This document shows positions 48,349 to 59,495 of a DNA stretch of 64,000 nucleotides, piece by piece. The stretch lies in contig CBDIHP010000037.1 in the NCBI GenBank assembly GCA_965279195.1, forward strand, positions 124,001 to 188,000. Direction: 5' to 3'. This DNA is from CBDIHP01 sp965279195 (GTDB taxonomy: Bacteria; Planctomycetota; Planctomycetia; Isosphaerales; Isosphaeraceae). The position numbers and the translations under genes were made by a program. How positions within the stretch are numbered: position 1 is the stretch's first letter; every line of letters begins with the position of its first letter. Under the pieces are notes generated by a model. That model saw only the letters and a list, made by a program, of their open reading frames with translations. It was not told where the DNA came from and made no database searches.

Positions 48349-50445
48349 TCAGAAATCAAACTTGTCGATATTGGTCTTGTCGAATCGGAAGGGCTTGCCG
48401 AGGAGGATGTTGTCCCCCTCGATGTCGACCTTGCCGATCCGGCCGCCGTCGATCGTCCTCGCGCCCGGCTTGAGTTCGCCGTCGGCGAGCATCCGGGAGG
48501 CCCGGACGGCCAGGTAGCCGAGGTCCATCGAGTTCCAGAGGATCAAGCAGTCGGTGACGCCCGAGTGGACGTAGGGCTTGTTGTCGTTGGGGAGCCCCAG
48601 GCCGATGACCTTCACGTCCTTGCGGCCCGACTGGCTGACGGCCTCGGCCGCGCCCGGGACGGCCGGGGTGCAGATGCCCATGATCACCCGGACTTTGGGG
48701 TAAGCGTTGAGGATCGTGTTGGCCTCGTCGAACGCCTTCTTCTGGAGGTCGTCGCAGGGGCGGAGGGCGGCCATCTTGATCCTGGGATACTTCTCCGCCC
48801 GGCGCTTCTCGATCTGCTTCTGCCACTCGATCATGTTCCCCGCCGTAAGCGAGGCGGTGATGATGGCGAACTCCCCCTCCCCGCCGAGGATCCGCGCGGC
48901 GTTGTCCATGAGGGCCTCGGCGATGCCTTCGGGGGTGGCCTGATTCACGAAGAAGTCGCGTGCGTCGGGCTCGGCGTCGGCGTCCCAGGTCAGGACCTTG
49001 ATCCCCCTGGCCCGGGCCTTCTTGAGGGACGATGAGATCCCCTGGCGGTTCTCGGCGGCGACCGCGATGACGTCGACCCCCCGGGTGATCCAGGTGTCGA
49101 CGATCTCGTTCTGGCGGGCGGGGTCGGGATCCGTCGGGCCGTCCCAGAGGAGCTTGATCCCCAGCTCCTTCGCGGCGTCCTCCGCACCCTTCTGGCAGGC
49201 GATGAAGTAGGCGTTGCCCTTGCTCTTGGGCATCATCGCGACGACGATCTCCTTGCGGGCGGTGGGCAACGGGGCAACACCGGGTGCGATGTCGCCGGCC
49301 CAGGACGCGGGCGGGGGGTTGCCCTTCGGCTGGTTCTGGACCACTTCCCGGACCAGGTAGAAATTCGTGCCGGCGATGAGCAGCCCGGCGGCGAGAATCG
49401 TGGCGCAGATGACGGCGACCTGGGAGTTTTTCAACTCGAAGTCCTCCGGGCTTGGGTTCGTTTGGTGGATTTCGGACAGGGGCCGACGGTGCCTCGCGTG
49501 GATCGGCCGGCGGTCGAGGAGGATCGAGGCCAGGAGCAAGCCGCCGGTGAGCACCCCGGCGAGTTCGGCCGGTAGGTCCGCCAGCCGCAGGCCGTTCTGG
49601 AGCACGGCGATGGCGAACAGGCCGAGCAAGGTCCCGGCGATCGTCCCCCGGCCGCCGAAGATCGAGGTCCCGCCGAGCACCACGGCGGTGATCGCCAGCA
49701 GCTCGTAACCCGTCCCGGCGTCGGCCTTGGCCTGGCCCAGGTGGGCGACGTAGATGATCGCCGCCAGGCTGGAGGCCAGGCCCGTGAGGGCGAACACCAG
49801 GGTGATCCGACGCTCGACCGGGATCCCCGCGTACCTCGCCCCCTCCGGCGAGAACCCCACGGCCACGAGCGCCCGGCCGATCGTCGAGCGATGCAGCAGG
49901 ATCCCGAAGGCGACGGTGAAGATCACCAGCGCCGGCAGTTGCGTCGGCACGCCCCCGGCGAGGTAGCCCTGCCCCAGGAACGTGAAGCGGTCGGGGAAGT
50001 GCGTGAAGTTGTCCACGCCCCCCGTGAGGGCCTCGGCCAGCCCCCGGAACAGCGAGAACGAGCCGAGGGTCACGATCAGCGACGGCACGCGCAACCTGGT
50101 AATCAGCAGGCCGTTCAAGGTCCCGGCGGCGAGGCCCATGAGGAGCGTGACGCCGGCGGCGGCCTCGATCGGCAGGCCGCCGTCGCGCCAGAGCTTGCCG
50201 AAGACGACGGCCGACAGCCCCATCAAGGAGCCGACCGAGAGGTCGATCTGGCCGGCGACGATCAAGGGGGTGAGCGCCACGGCGATCAGCCCCAGCTCGA
50301 CGCTCAGGCGGGTGACCTCGAAGACGTTCGTGACCGAGAGGAAGTTGGTGCCGATCTTCGAGAAGACGGCGAACTCCACGGCCAGGAGTCCTAGCAGGAC
50401 CAGGACGGGGACGGCCTCGTTCCGGCCGGTTCGCGAGCCGCTCAT
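48349..50445 (-). CDS. Rhamnose-type ABC transporter permease fused to substrate-binding protein
   Basis: A 698-residue single frame. The first part (about 1-325) is an RbsC/RhaP-type permease with GQIDLSVGSLMGL, GTLNGLLITRLRVPSLIVTL and the EAA-like GGTSIFGGRGTIAGTLLG. The second part (about 338-698) is a periplasmic binding protein starting with a membrane anchor (QVAVICATILAAGLLIAG), then VAMMPKSKGNAYFIACQKGA and VIGLGLPNDNKPYVHSG. There is no stop between them. At the junction a GGAGGA and an in-frame TTG 7 bases later could start the binding protein on its own. Neighbours are the ATPase, second permease and rhaA. Fusion places the binding protein beside the pore. Confidence 0.92.
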   Translation of the reverse strand: MSGSRTGRNEAVPVLVLLGLLAVEFAVFSKIGTNFLSVTNVFEVTRLSVELGLIAVALTPLIVAGQIDLSVGSLMGLSAVVFGKLWRDGGLPIEAAAGVTLLMGLAAGTLNGLLITRLRVPSLIVTLGSFSLFRGLAEALTGGVDNFTHFPDRFTFLGQGYLAGGVPTQLPALVIFTVAFGILLHRSTIGRALVAVGFSPEGARYAGIPVERRITLVFALTGLASSLAAIIYVAHLGQAKADAGTGYELLAITAVVLGGTSIFGGRGTIAGTLLGLFAIAVLQNGLRLADLPAELAGVLTGGLLLASILLDRRPIHARHRRPLSEIHQTNPSPEDFELKNSQVAVICATILAAGLLIAGTNFYLVREVVQNQPKGNPPPASWAGDIAPGVAPLPTARKEIVVAMMPKSKGNAYFIACQKGAEDAAKELGIKLLWDGPTDPDPARQNEIVDTWITRGVDVIAVAAENRQGISSSLKKARARGIKVLTWDADAEPDARDFFVNQATPEGIAEALMDNAARILGGEGEFAIITASLTAGNMIEWQKQIEKRRAEKYPRIKMAALRPCDDLQKKAFDEANTILNAYPKVRVIMGICTPAVPGAAEAVSQSGRKDVKVIGLGLPNDNKPYVHSGVTDCLILWNSMDLGYLAVRASRMLADGELKPGARTIDGGRIGKVDIEGDNILLGKPFRFDKTNIDKFDF
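49432..49447 (-). promoter_or_regulatory. Internal ribosome-binding site and TTG start for the binding-protein half
   Basis: GGAGGA at 49447-49442 is 7 bases before TTG at 49434-49432, which would give a 361-residue binding protein starting MKNSQVAVICATILAAG. This is stronger than the sites before many genes here, so the binding protein may be made both fused and free. Confidence 0.6.
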
Positions 50446-50449
50446 GGTC

Positions 50450-51378
50450 TCACTTCCCCTTCCGATCGAAGGCGTCGGACGCCACGGCCAGGAGGATCAC
50501 CAGCCCCTGGATCGCCTTCTCCCACTGGGGCTCGACGTGCAGGAACGTCAGCGCCGGCCCGATCATCCCCAGCAGCAGGACGCCCAGCAGGCTCCCGAGC
50601 ATCGTCCCCCTGCCCCCCGACACCGCCGCGCCCCCGACCACCACCGCCGCGATCGCCTGCAACTCCATCCCCATGCCGTCGTTCGGGTCGACCACCGAGA
50701 ACCGCAGGGCACTCACGAGCGCCGCAAGTCCTGAGAGCAGGCCCATCGCCACGAAGACCCGGAACACGACCTTATCGGGCTGGATCCCCGCCAGCCGGGC
50801 GGCCTCGGGATCGGAGCCGGTCGCGTAGACCGAGCGCCCCGCCGCCAGGCGGGTCGAGGCCCAGGTGAAGACCACGAACACGGCGAGCGATACGCCCAGG
50901 ATGACCCACTGCCCGGTCCCCTGCCCGAGCCCGAGCCACTGGAAGTCGGACGGCAGGTTCCGGACGAACGCCCCCTGGCGGATCCAGCGCAGCGACTCGC
51001 GGAGGATGACCATCGTCGCCAGCGTCGCCACGATCGACGGCATCCCCAGGAAGGCCACCAGCACCCCGTTGATCGCGCCGAAGCCCGCGCCGGCGAGCAT
51101 CGTCAGGGCCGCCACCAGCGGCATCGGCACGCCCGACCGGGCCAGCAGCCCGGCCACGACGCCGCAGACGGAAATCTGCGAGCCGATCGAGATATCAATC
51201 TGCCTCGCCACGATGACCAGCGTCATCCCCACAGCCGCGATCAGCACCGGGGCCTTGCTGACGAGCAGGGTCTGCACATTCGTCGGCTGGAAGAACTCGG
51301 GCACCCAGATGGCCAGGATGCCGAGCAGAATCAGCAGGGTGACCCCGACGGATGCCTCTCGTTTGAATCGGAACCGCC

Positions 51379-51382
<4 letters not shown>
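50450..51382 (-). CDS. Sugar ABC transporter permease, rhamnose type
   Basis: A 310-residue RbsC/RhaQ-type permease with about nine hydrophobic segments, starting MRRFRFKREASVGVTLLILL. It has VARQIDISIGSQISV, FGAINGVLVAFLGMPSIVAT and GGAAVSGGRGTMLGSLLGVL, the motifs of the family. It overlaps the ATPase gene by 4 bases (ATGA) and ends 4 bases before the fused permease gene. The two permeases probably form a heterodimer. Confidence 0.93.
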
Positions 51383-52901
<1,519 letters not shown>

Positions 52902-52905
<4 letters not shown>

Positions 52906-54179
52906 CGCCTCGCGGACAGCACGTCGCGCTCGTAAGCCCGCACAGGTTCGAGCCAGTCCACTCCGGCCGGAACGCCCGAGGCGCGGCAATGGTGATCCCA
53001 GATCGCCCCGAGCGGCAGGGCCTTGCACTCTTCCATCAACGCCAGCCGGCCCGTGTAGTCGCCCTGGTTTTCCAATTCCCGGAGCAATGCGGATGGTTCG
53101 AGCAGCGCCGCCAGCAGCGCCTTGAGGAACGCCCTGGTGCCGATCACCCATGCGGCGACGCGGTTGATGCTGGCGTCGAAGAAATCAAGGCCGAGGTGGG
53201 TCCGACCCAGGTAATCGCCCCGGACGAGTTCCTGCGCGATGGCCTGCAACTCATCCGTGTAGGTCACGACGTGGTCGCTGTCCCACCGCACGCCCCGGCT
53301 GACGTGGAGCAGGATCTCGGGCACCCAGCAAAACACCGACGAGAGCTTATCCGAGATCACTTCCGTGGGATGGAAATGCCCCGCATCCAGGCAGAGGATC
53401 TTGCCCCGCGAGATGGCGTAACCCAGGTAGAACTCGTGCGAGCCGACCACATACGACTCCGATCCCAGCCCGAACAGCTTGGCCTCGACCGCGTCGCGAT
53501 TGTGAGCCGGGTCGATCGGTTCGGCGAAGACCGCATCCAGCGCCGCGACCAATCTCTCGCGAGGCCCCTTGCGGTCGGCGGGGCTGTCCTTCATCCCGTC
53601 GGGGATCCAGAGGTTGGTGATGCACGCCTTGCCGAGTTGCTTGCCGATCTCGGCCCCGATTCGTCGGCAGGCGATGCCGTGGTCGATCCAGAATTTCCGG
53701 ATCGTCTCATCGGCATGGGCCAGCGTGAACCCGTCGGCCGCGAGCGGGTGGGCGAAGTAGGTGGGGTTGAAGTCGATCCCCATCCCCTTAGACCTGGCCC
53801 AATCGATCCAACCCTGGAAATGCCCGGGCTCGATCGCATCGCGCCCGACCGGCTTCCCCCGCGTCTCGGCGTAGCTGGCGTGGAGGTTGAGCCTGTGATT
53901 CCCGGGGATCAGGGACAGGGCCCTGTCGAGATCGGCCCGCAGTTCGTCGGGCGTCCGGGCCCGTCCGGGATAGCTGCCGGTCACGGCGAGGCCGCCGCCA
54001 ATTGCCTCGCCGGTGGCCTCGAAGCCGCCGACGTCGTCGCCTTGCCAGCAGTGGAGCGACACGGACAGGTTCGCGAGGCGCCGGGACGCCTCCTCGACGT
54101 CGACGCCGAGATCCTCATAGCGTTTGCGGGCCAGCCCGTAGGCTGCGTCGATGTCGGGGTCGCGGAGCGGCGTGGGCAC
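52902..54179 (-). CDS. rhaA: L-rhamnose isomerase
   Basis: A 425-residue metal-dependent isomerase converting L-rhamnose to L-rhamnulose, close in length to E. coli RhaA (419). Core motifs are intact: NLHASYAETRGKPVGRDAIE, GIDFNPTYFAHPLAADGFTL, ITNLWIPDGMKDSPADRKGP, YVVGSHEFYLGYA, CLDAGHFHPTEVISDK and HVSRGVRWDSDHVV. These supply the metal-binding Glu, His and Asp residues. A GTG start is chosen because it places the protein at the family length; the ribosome-binding site is weak. It is the first gene of the rhamnose operon; the kinase and aldolase steps are not in the window. Confidence 0.95.
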
Positions 54180-54304
54180 GGTGGTGTCTTGTCGGGATCC
54201 AGGGTCCGCCCGCGCAGGAGTTGCCGCGCCGGTTCGCCGTCGGGGATTGCGTCGGGATAGAGGTCGGGAGATGGGAATGTAGACCAGCGCGCGGGGGAAC
54301 TCAA

Positions 54305-54350
54305 GGGGCCCCTTTGGAGAGCGGAAGCACGGCTTCCGCTCTCTGCAAGT
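54305..54350. repeat. Interspersed hairpin repeat, GGCCCCTTTGGAGAGCGG type
   Basis: Perfect 12-bp stem (GAGAGCGGAAGC / GCTTCCGCTCTC, loop ACG, 54317-54343) preceded by AGGGGCCCCTTTG. The same left edge opens the element at 42050. It lies between rhaA and the CDF gene and may end CDF transcription. Confidence 0.7.
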
Positions 54351-54381
54351 TGCGGGCACCCTTCCTCGCGGCCTCCCGGCC

Positions 54382-55290
54382 CTATCGCGGTCCCTCGAAC
54401 GGCTCCATGTGGATCAGGACCCCCGCGACGGACGGGACCTCCGCGCGGATGGCGGCCTTGACCTTGCCGCCCAGGTTGTGGGCGTCGCGCAGAGAGAGCA
54501 TCGGGTCGGCCTGGACGTGGAGGTCGACGAAGTGCTCGGTCCCCTGGCGGCGGACCATCAGCTTCTCGGTGTCGAGGACGCCGGGGACCGAGTGCGCGGC
54601 CGATCGGATGCGGGCGGTCAGCTCGCCCTCGGGCATCCGATCCATCAGGTCGCCGACCGCCTGCCTCAGGAGATGCACACCATTGAAGGCGATGATCCCG
54701 GCGGCGACGAGCGCGGCCCAGTCGTCGGCCGACTCCCAGCCGGGCCCGCCCCAGAGGGCGACCAGGATCCCGAGGAAGGCGGCGGCCGAGGTGATCGCGT
54801 CGCTGCGGTGGTGCCAGGCGTCGGCCGCGACGGCGGTGGACCCGGTCTCTTGCCCCACCGCCAGGCCGCGACGCGAGAGGAATTCCTTGACCACGATCAC
54901 GACCACGACCACGATCAACGTGAACGGGGCCGGCGCATGGTGGGGCGTGATGATCTCGCCGATCGCCGCGACCGTGATGCCGAGGGCGGCGCCCAGGAGC
55001 ATCAGCGACACGACCGCGGCGGCGACCGTCTCGGCCTTGCCGTATCCGTAGGGGTAACGCTCGTCGGCCGGCCGGGTCGTGACCCGCAGACCCGCCCAGA
55101 CGATGAGGCTCGAGAAGATGTCGAGCGACGACTCGATCGCGTCGGCGATCAGGGCATAGGAGTGCCCGGCGATGCCTGCGACGAGCTTGATGCCCACCAG
55201 GGTCGCGTTGACCGCCATGCCCTGGAGCACGACCCGCATCGCGCGGGTCGCGATGACCATTCGGAGCGAATCGCCCGGAGTTTCGACCAT
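54382..55290 (-). CDS. Cation diffusion facilitator (metal efflux)
   Basis: A 302-residue CDF exporter of divalent metals, probably Zn2+, Co2+ or Fe2+. It has six transmembrane segments; the transport site residues are in SYALIADAIESSLDIFSS and AADAWHHRSDAITSAAAFLG, with the usual HxxxD and DxxxD patterns. A C-terminal cytoplasmic domain follows (VRRQGTEHFVDLHVQADPML, LIHMEPFEG). The ATG has GAGAGG upstream and was preferred to a longer frame. It follows the kinase-DJ-1 gene by 71 bases on the same strand. Confidence 0.94.
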   Translation of the reverse strand: MVETPGDSLRMVIATRAMRVVLQGMAVNATLVGIKLVAGIAGHSYALIADAIESSLDIFSSLIVWAGLRVTTRPADERYPYGYGKAETVAAAVVSLMLLGAALGITVAAIGEIITPHHAPAPFTLIVVVVVIVVKEFLSRRGLAVGQETGSTAVAADAWHHRSDAITSAAAFLGILVALWGGPGWESADDWAALVAAGIIAFNGVHLLRQAVGDLMDRMPEGELTARIRSAAHSVPGVLDTEKLMVRRQGTEHFVDLHVQADPMLSLRDAHNLGGKVKAAIRAEVPSVAGVLIHMEPFEGPR

Positions 55291-55361
55291 CCCCGACCTC
55301 TCCCCAAACCGCCTGACGATACTCGATTCGGGGAGGGACGGACCGCCGGCCACGCCCGGTC

Positions 55362-57203
55362 TCAGGGGGCGAGGCCGTCGGTCAACGCATTGACGAGTCG
55401 CGGGAGATCTCCCCGCCCGCGAGCGGTCAGCACCCCCGACTCGCTCGCGAATCCGTCGTCGACCGGCCGGCCTTTCTTGACCTTGAGCATGTACTCCAGG
55501 ACCGGCGGCGCGGCGACCTTGCGGCCTTCGAGGAGGTGGGCATCGGCCAGGACTCCGGCCCCCAGGCCCACCGATCCGACGGGCTTGCCCGCCCCCGCCA
55601 ACTCCTTGAGCAATCCCTGGGCATTCTCGCCCGAGGCGCCGTTGTCGAGGTACTCCCTCACACCCGTCCCGCCGATCACGATCACCGCATCATACGTTTC
55701 CGGGCCGGCGGAATCGAGGTTCTGGACCGAAAGGCCAGCGTCTCGGGCCTTCCGGACCTCCTCGGGATCGACCGAGGAGGAGGAGATCAGCACGGGCGTC
55801 GCGCCGGCGTTCTGGATCGACTCGATTGCAAGGTCCAGTTCGCCCTGATCGTAGTTCGAGGGGGCGACCAGCAGGCCGATCGTCCGGGGCTTCGCGGCCT
55901 CGGCCCGGGGCCGGGCGGGCTTGCGCAAGCCCGGCGGGGGCGGGAGGATCGAGCGGATCGCCTTCGCAACCTTCCCCGGGGGCGGCAGGAGGTCCTCGAT
56001 CGGGTCCTTCTCCGGGGCGTCCGGGGCCGGCTTCGCCTCGGCGACCCGTGGCGGCGGCGGGAGGCTCTCCTGCGGTGGGGCGGCCAGATTCTTCGGCGGG
56101 CCGGTCGGGTGCGAGTGCGACGACCGTTCGGCCACGACCCCCACGGTCGCGACGACGACCATCCCCAGGCAGGTCGAGACCAGCGCCCGGCGCTTCGGGT
56201 TCTGCATCATCCTGGAGAACGACCGGGGCTCCTCGCGGACCGAGGGCGGCTCGATGGCGATGGCAAGTTCGGCCACGCCGTCGTGCGCGGCCTGGCTCGA
56301 CGCCTTGACCGTGAACGGCAGCAGGGCCTCGGCGACCTCGGCCGGGGTCTGGTACCGGTCGCCGGGGCGCTTGGCCATCATCTTCGCGACGATCTCGATC
56401 AGGCCGACGGGCAGGTTCGGCCGCAGCTCGGCGAGCGGCGTCGGCTCCAACTCCAAATGAGACATCATCTTGGAGACCGGCGTCCCGTCGGGGAACGGCG
56501 GGCGGCCGGCGAGCAGGAAGTAGAGTGAGCAACCGAGGCTGTAGAGGTCGGCCCGGATGTCGACGTTGCGGGAGTCGTTCGCCTGCTCGGGGGCGATGTA
56601 GTCGGGCGTGCCCAGCATCGAGCCGACGGTCGTGAGCCGGCCGACCTCCTCGCCGTCGGTCCCCAGCGCGATCCGGGCGAGGCCGAAGTCCATGATCTTG
56701 ACCTGCCCGGTCCGGTCCATCAGGAGGTTCTGCGGCTTGACGTCGCGGTGGACCATCCCCTGTTCGAACGCGTGCTGGAGCCCCAGCGCCGCCTGGCGGA
56801 TCGCCTGGCAGGCGAGCACGACGGGGAGCCGCCCCTTCCTCTCGACGAGGCGGGAGAGCGTGGTCCCCTCGACGTATTCCATGACCAGGAAGTGGTGCTT
56901 TCCGGCCTGGTCGGCGTCGTAGGCGGTGACGATGTTCGGGTGGGTGAGCTTGGCGGCGGCCCGGACCTCGCGGCGGAATCGTTCGAGCGCCTGGGCGTTG
57001 CCGAGTGCCTGCGGGTGGATGACCTTGAGCGCGACCGGGCGGTCCATGATCCGGTGCTGCGCCTGGTAGACGACCCCCATGCCGCCGATGCCGAGGACCC
57101 GGTTGATGGCGTACCTCGGGTGCTCCGCCAGGTCGCGGGGGATCTTCATCTCACGCTTCGGAGGGATCCGCGTCGGGAAGTCCAGGGAGTTGTCCGTCTC
57201 CAT
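55362..57203 (-). CDS. Ser/Thr protein kinase fused to DJ-1/PfpI-like domain
   Basis: A 613-residue protein. The N-terminal kinase (about 30-290) has GIGGMGVVYQ, VALKVI, EYVEGTTLSRLV, HRDVKPQN, IMDFGLARI and TPDYIAPEQA. One transmembrane helix follows (LVSTCLGMVVVATVGVV, near 340), then a Pro-rich linker and a DJ-1/PfpI-like domain (about 440-613: RTIGLLVAPSNYDQGELDLA, YDAVIVIGGTG, GKPVGSVGLGAGVLADAHLL). The catalytic cysteine of DJ-1 proteins is not there: the elbow reads VGLGAGVL. The domain would be outside the cytoplasm and probably senses a ligand rather than catalysing. Start: METDN with GAGGGG upstream; an ATG two codons earlier is possible. Confidence 0.92.
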   Translation of the reverse strand: METDNSLDFPTRIPPKREMKIPRDLAEHPRYAINRVLGIGGMGVVYQAQHRIMDRPVALKVIHPQALGNAQALERFRREVRAAAKLTHPNIVTAYDADQAGKHHFLVMEYVEGTTLSRLVERKGRLPVVLACQAIRQAALGLQHAFEQGMVHRDVKPQNLLMDRTGQVKIMDFGLARIALGTDGEEVGRLTTVGSMLGTPDYIAPEQANDSRNVDIRADLYSLGCSLYFLLAGRPPFPDGTPVSKMMSHLELEPTPLAELRPNLPVGLIEIVAKMMAKRPGDRYQTPAEVAEALLPFTVKASSQAAHDGVAELAIAIEPPSVREEPRSFSRMMQNPKRRALVSTCLGMVVVATVGVVAERSSHSHPTGPPKNLAAPPQESLPPPPRVAEAKPAPDAPEKDPIEDLLPPPGKVAKAIRSILPPPPGLRKPARPRAEAAKPRTIGLLVAPSNYDQGELDLAIESIQNAGATPVLISSSSVDPEEVRKARDAGLSVQNLDSAGPETYDAVIVIGGTGVREYLDNGASGENAQGLLKELAGAGKPVGSVGLGAGVLADAHLLEGRKVAAPPVLEYMLKVKKGRPVDDGFASESGVLTARGRGDLPRLVNALTDGLAP

Positions 57204-57494
57204 CGTCATCCCCTCATTCAGCTCGGCAGACCAGGCCGGTCGTCCCGACCGCTCGATGCGTGCATGGAAAACAGAGTCGTCCGGGGAAGTCTAGTGCGCG
57301 GACCGGCGAGTTGTGACGCCGGGCCCGATCCCGCTGGGATTTTCCGGACGGCGCCAGCGGGAGATGTCCGGGAAGGTGTACAACCGAAGGGCGGCGCGGC
57401 GACTTGACGGTGGGTCTGGGGCCGGTCACGATATCGGGCGCTTCGAGATGTTTGCCCGCGTTCGATACCGCCCCGATCCCCCGGACTGGCCGAC

Positions 57495-58163
57495 ATGTCG
57501 CTGCAGACCCTCCTCCCGTACCTCTACCTGTCCGGCCTCGGCGTGATGGCGATCGGCTGGGTTGCCCTGCTGGTCACGGCGTTCCGGACCTCCTGGAAGT
57601 GGGGGGTCGGCTCGACCCTCGTCCCGCCGATCGGGCTCGTCCACGCCTACAAGCATCCCCAGCGAGGGGGCTGGCCGCTGGCGATCGTCGCGATCGGGTT
57701 CGCCCTGTTCGCGGCGTCGTTCCTCGACTGGTTCGTCCTCCTGGACCTCGGCGAGCGGGACAGGGTCGTGAACGGCCGGCGGGTCGTCACGCTCACCGGC
57801 TGGGACCGCCCGAAGTCGGAGTACGCCCGCGCGATCTACCAGCGTCCGGACACCTCGACGCTCCAGATGGCCAATCCCGACGTGACCGACGACACCTTGA
57901 AGGCCGTCGGTACGCTCAAACGCCTCCACGAACTGGACCTGAACACCTCCCGGGTGACCGACGCGGGCCTGGAATCCCTCCGAGGATTGACCGAGCTGGA
58001 CACGCTCCGGCTCGCCCAGACGGCGGTCACCGACGCGGGCCTCAACGGGGTGCTGGCGAAGCTGCCCGCCCTGCGCCGGATCGACCTGAAGGGGACGAAA
58101 GTGACCCGCGACGCCGCCCAGGCATGGAAGGCCGAGAAACCCGGCCGGAGTGTGATGCAATGA
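57495..58163 (+). CDS. Membrane protein with leucine-rich repeats
   Basis: A 222-residue protein. The N-terminal half has two or three hydrophobic segments (LYLSGLGVMAIGWVALLVTA, LAIVAIGFALFAASFLDWFV). The C-terminal half is a short leucine-rich-repeat domain (LKRLHELDLNTSRVTDAGLE, LTELDTLRLAQTAVTDAGL, LPALRRIDLKGTKVT), the planctomycete VTDAGL type. It overlaps the lipase start by 4 bases (ATGA), so the two are coupled. No closer family recognised. Confidence 0.85.
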   Translation: MSLQTLLPYLYLSGLGVMAIGWVALLVTAFRTSWKWGVGSTLVPPIGLVHAYKHPQRGGWPLAIVAIGFALFAASFLDWFVLLDLGERDRVVNGRRVVTLTGWDRPKSEYARAIYQRPDTSTLQMANPDVTDDTLKAVGTLKRLHELDLNTSRVTDAGLESLRGLTELDTLRLAQTAVTDAGLNGVLAKLPALRRIDLKGTKVTRDAAQAWKAEKPGRSVMQ

Positions 58164-59014
58164 GCCTGCAACTGGTGAATGATCGGGCGGGCGCGATCGA
58201 GTCCGCCGCCTACCTCGGCGTGGCCTGCGAACTCGCGTATCTGCCCGAGGCCTCGGGCGTCCCCGGATTCCAGGAGAAGCTCGGCCTGACGGCCCGGCTG
58301 ATCTCGGTCGGGAACACCCAGGCGTACGTCGGCGAGAACGACCAGAACATCGTCGTCGCCTTCCGGGGGTCCGAGGCCCCCGACTCGCTCGACGGGTTCC
58401 AGGACTGGCTCGTCACGAACGCGAACAACTTCCTGATCCTGCCCGAGGGCGAGATCGGGGTGGACTTCGCGGCGGCGGGCGTCGGGGCCCGGTTTCACCG
58501 CGGGTTCCTTGGGGCGCTGGCGCTGGTCTGGACGCCGGTCTTCACGGCGGTCGGCGAGCTGATGCAGGCGAAGGAACGCCCCCTCTGGGTCACCGGCCAC
58601 AGCCTCGGCGGTGCGCTGGCGCTCGTGGCGAGCTGGCGGTTCCAGCAGCAGTTCCTCCAGGTCCACGAGGTGATCACGTTCGGGGCGCCCATGGTCGGCA
58701 ACCAGGCCGCCGCCGACGCCTTCCAGCGTGAGTTCTCGGGGAAGATCTTCCGCTTCATCGACGCGCTCGACGTTGTGCCGCTCTTGCCGACGATCAGCCT
58801 GGTCGCCAACGCCTACATCCACTGCCAGGCGGAGCAGGTCCTCGGCGATGCCACGGCGGCCGACGCCGCGGCGGCGCTGGAGTCGCTCGCCGAGCGGGAG
58901 AAGGAGGCGTCGGCCCTGCCGGCCGAGTCGATCTGGTCCTGCCTCAAGGACCGGATCGCGCACCACATGGTGTCGAACTACCTGGAGAAGATCGCCGCGA
59001 AGATCGGCGGATAA
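58160..59014 (+). CDS. Class 3 lipase family protein
   Basis: A 284-residue alpha/beta hydrolase of the lipase class 3 family. The nucleophile elbow is VTGHSLGGALAL (Ser148), the oxyanion region VVAFRGSEA, the catalytic Asp is in IDALDVVP (Asp204) and the His in IAHHMVSNYL (His268/269). No signal peptide is seen, so it is probably cytoplasmic or exported with the LRR membrane protein. The ATG overlaps the LRR gene's stop codon. The substrate, probably an acylglycerol, is not determined. Confidence 0.92.
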   Translation: MSLQLVNDRAGAIESAAYLGVACELAYLPEASGVPGFQEKLGLTARLISVGNTQAYVGENDQNIVVAFRGSEAPDSLDGFQDWLVTNANNFLILPEGEIGVDFAAAGVGARFHRGFLGALALVWTPVFTAVGELMQAKERPLWVTGHSLGGALALVASWRFQQQFLQVHEVITFGAPMVGNQAAADAFQREFSGKIFRFIDALDVVPLLPTISLVANAYIHCQAEQVLGDATAADAAAALESLAEREKEASALPAESIWSCLKDRIAHHMVSNYLEKIAAKIGG

Positions 59015-59408
59015 GGCAAAGTGGGGGGCGGGCGGAGGGAGAGGATCGCCCAGCCCCGAGAGCCGTCGCCGTTGCCCCCAGCCCCCCCGAGGCCCACGCA
59101 GTAGGCCCGGGGCAGGACTGGGTGAGGAGTCCCCGTTGCCGAGGCCCTCCTTACGACGGGGGCTTAGACGGCGGTGACAACCTCGTCGCCGCAAGCGTTC
59201 CCGCGCATAAGGCCTTACCACGCGCAACCCCAGAAGGGAGGCGGGTCAAGCGGATCGATTTTATATTCCAGGTGAGTGGAGAAACAAGCGAGTGTCCTAA
59301 AGATTCGATGTTGTTTTTAGATGTATTACCATTAGATTTGCCGATTCGATCGGGTTTTCGCGGAATTTCTTGGACAATTCGAGGCGTCGGCGGCCCGGGG
59401 GCGAAACG
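59015..59408. other. Intergenic region, no gene seen
   Basis: The region after the lipase holds an AT-rich patch at 59260-59370 and no coding frame with support. The plus-strand frame that crosses it has no family resemblance. Confidence 0.5.
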
Positions 59409-59450
59409 GGCCGGGCGGCCCCCTCCGAATTGGAGAGGTCCGCCCGGCCG
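59409..59450 (-). terminator. Terminator of the PEP-CTERM gene
   Basis: An imperfect stem pairing GGCCGGGCGG..CCCTCC with GGAGAGG..CGCCCGGCC around a GAATT centre, about 45 bases after the stop codon at 59496. It has the usual length and GC content of a terminator. Confidence 0.65.
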
Positions 59451-59495
59451 GGTTCGGATTCGATTGACGAGTCGGGACAGAGCCTTGCGACGGCG

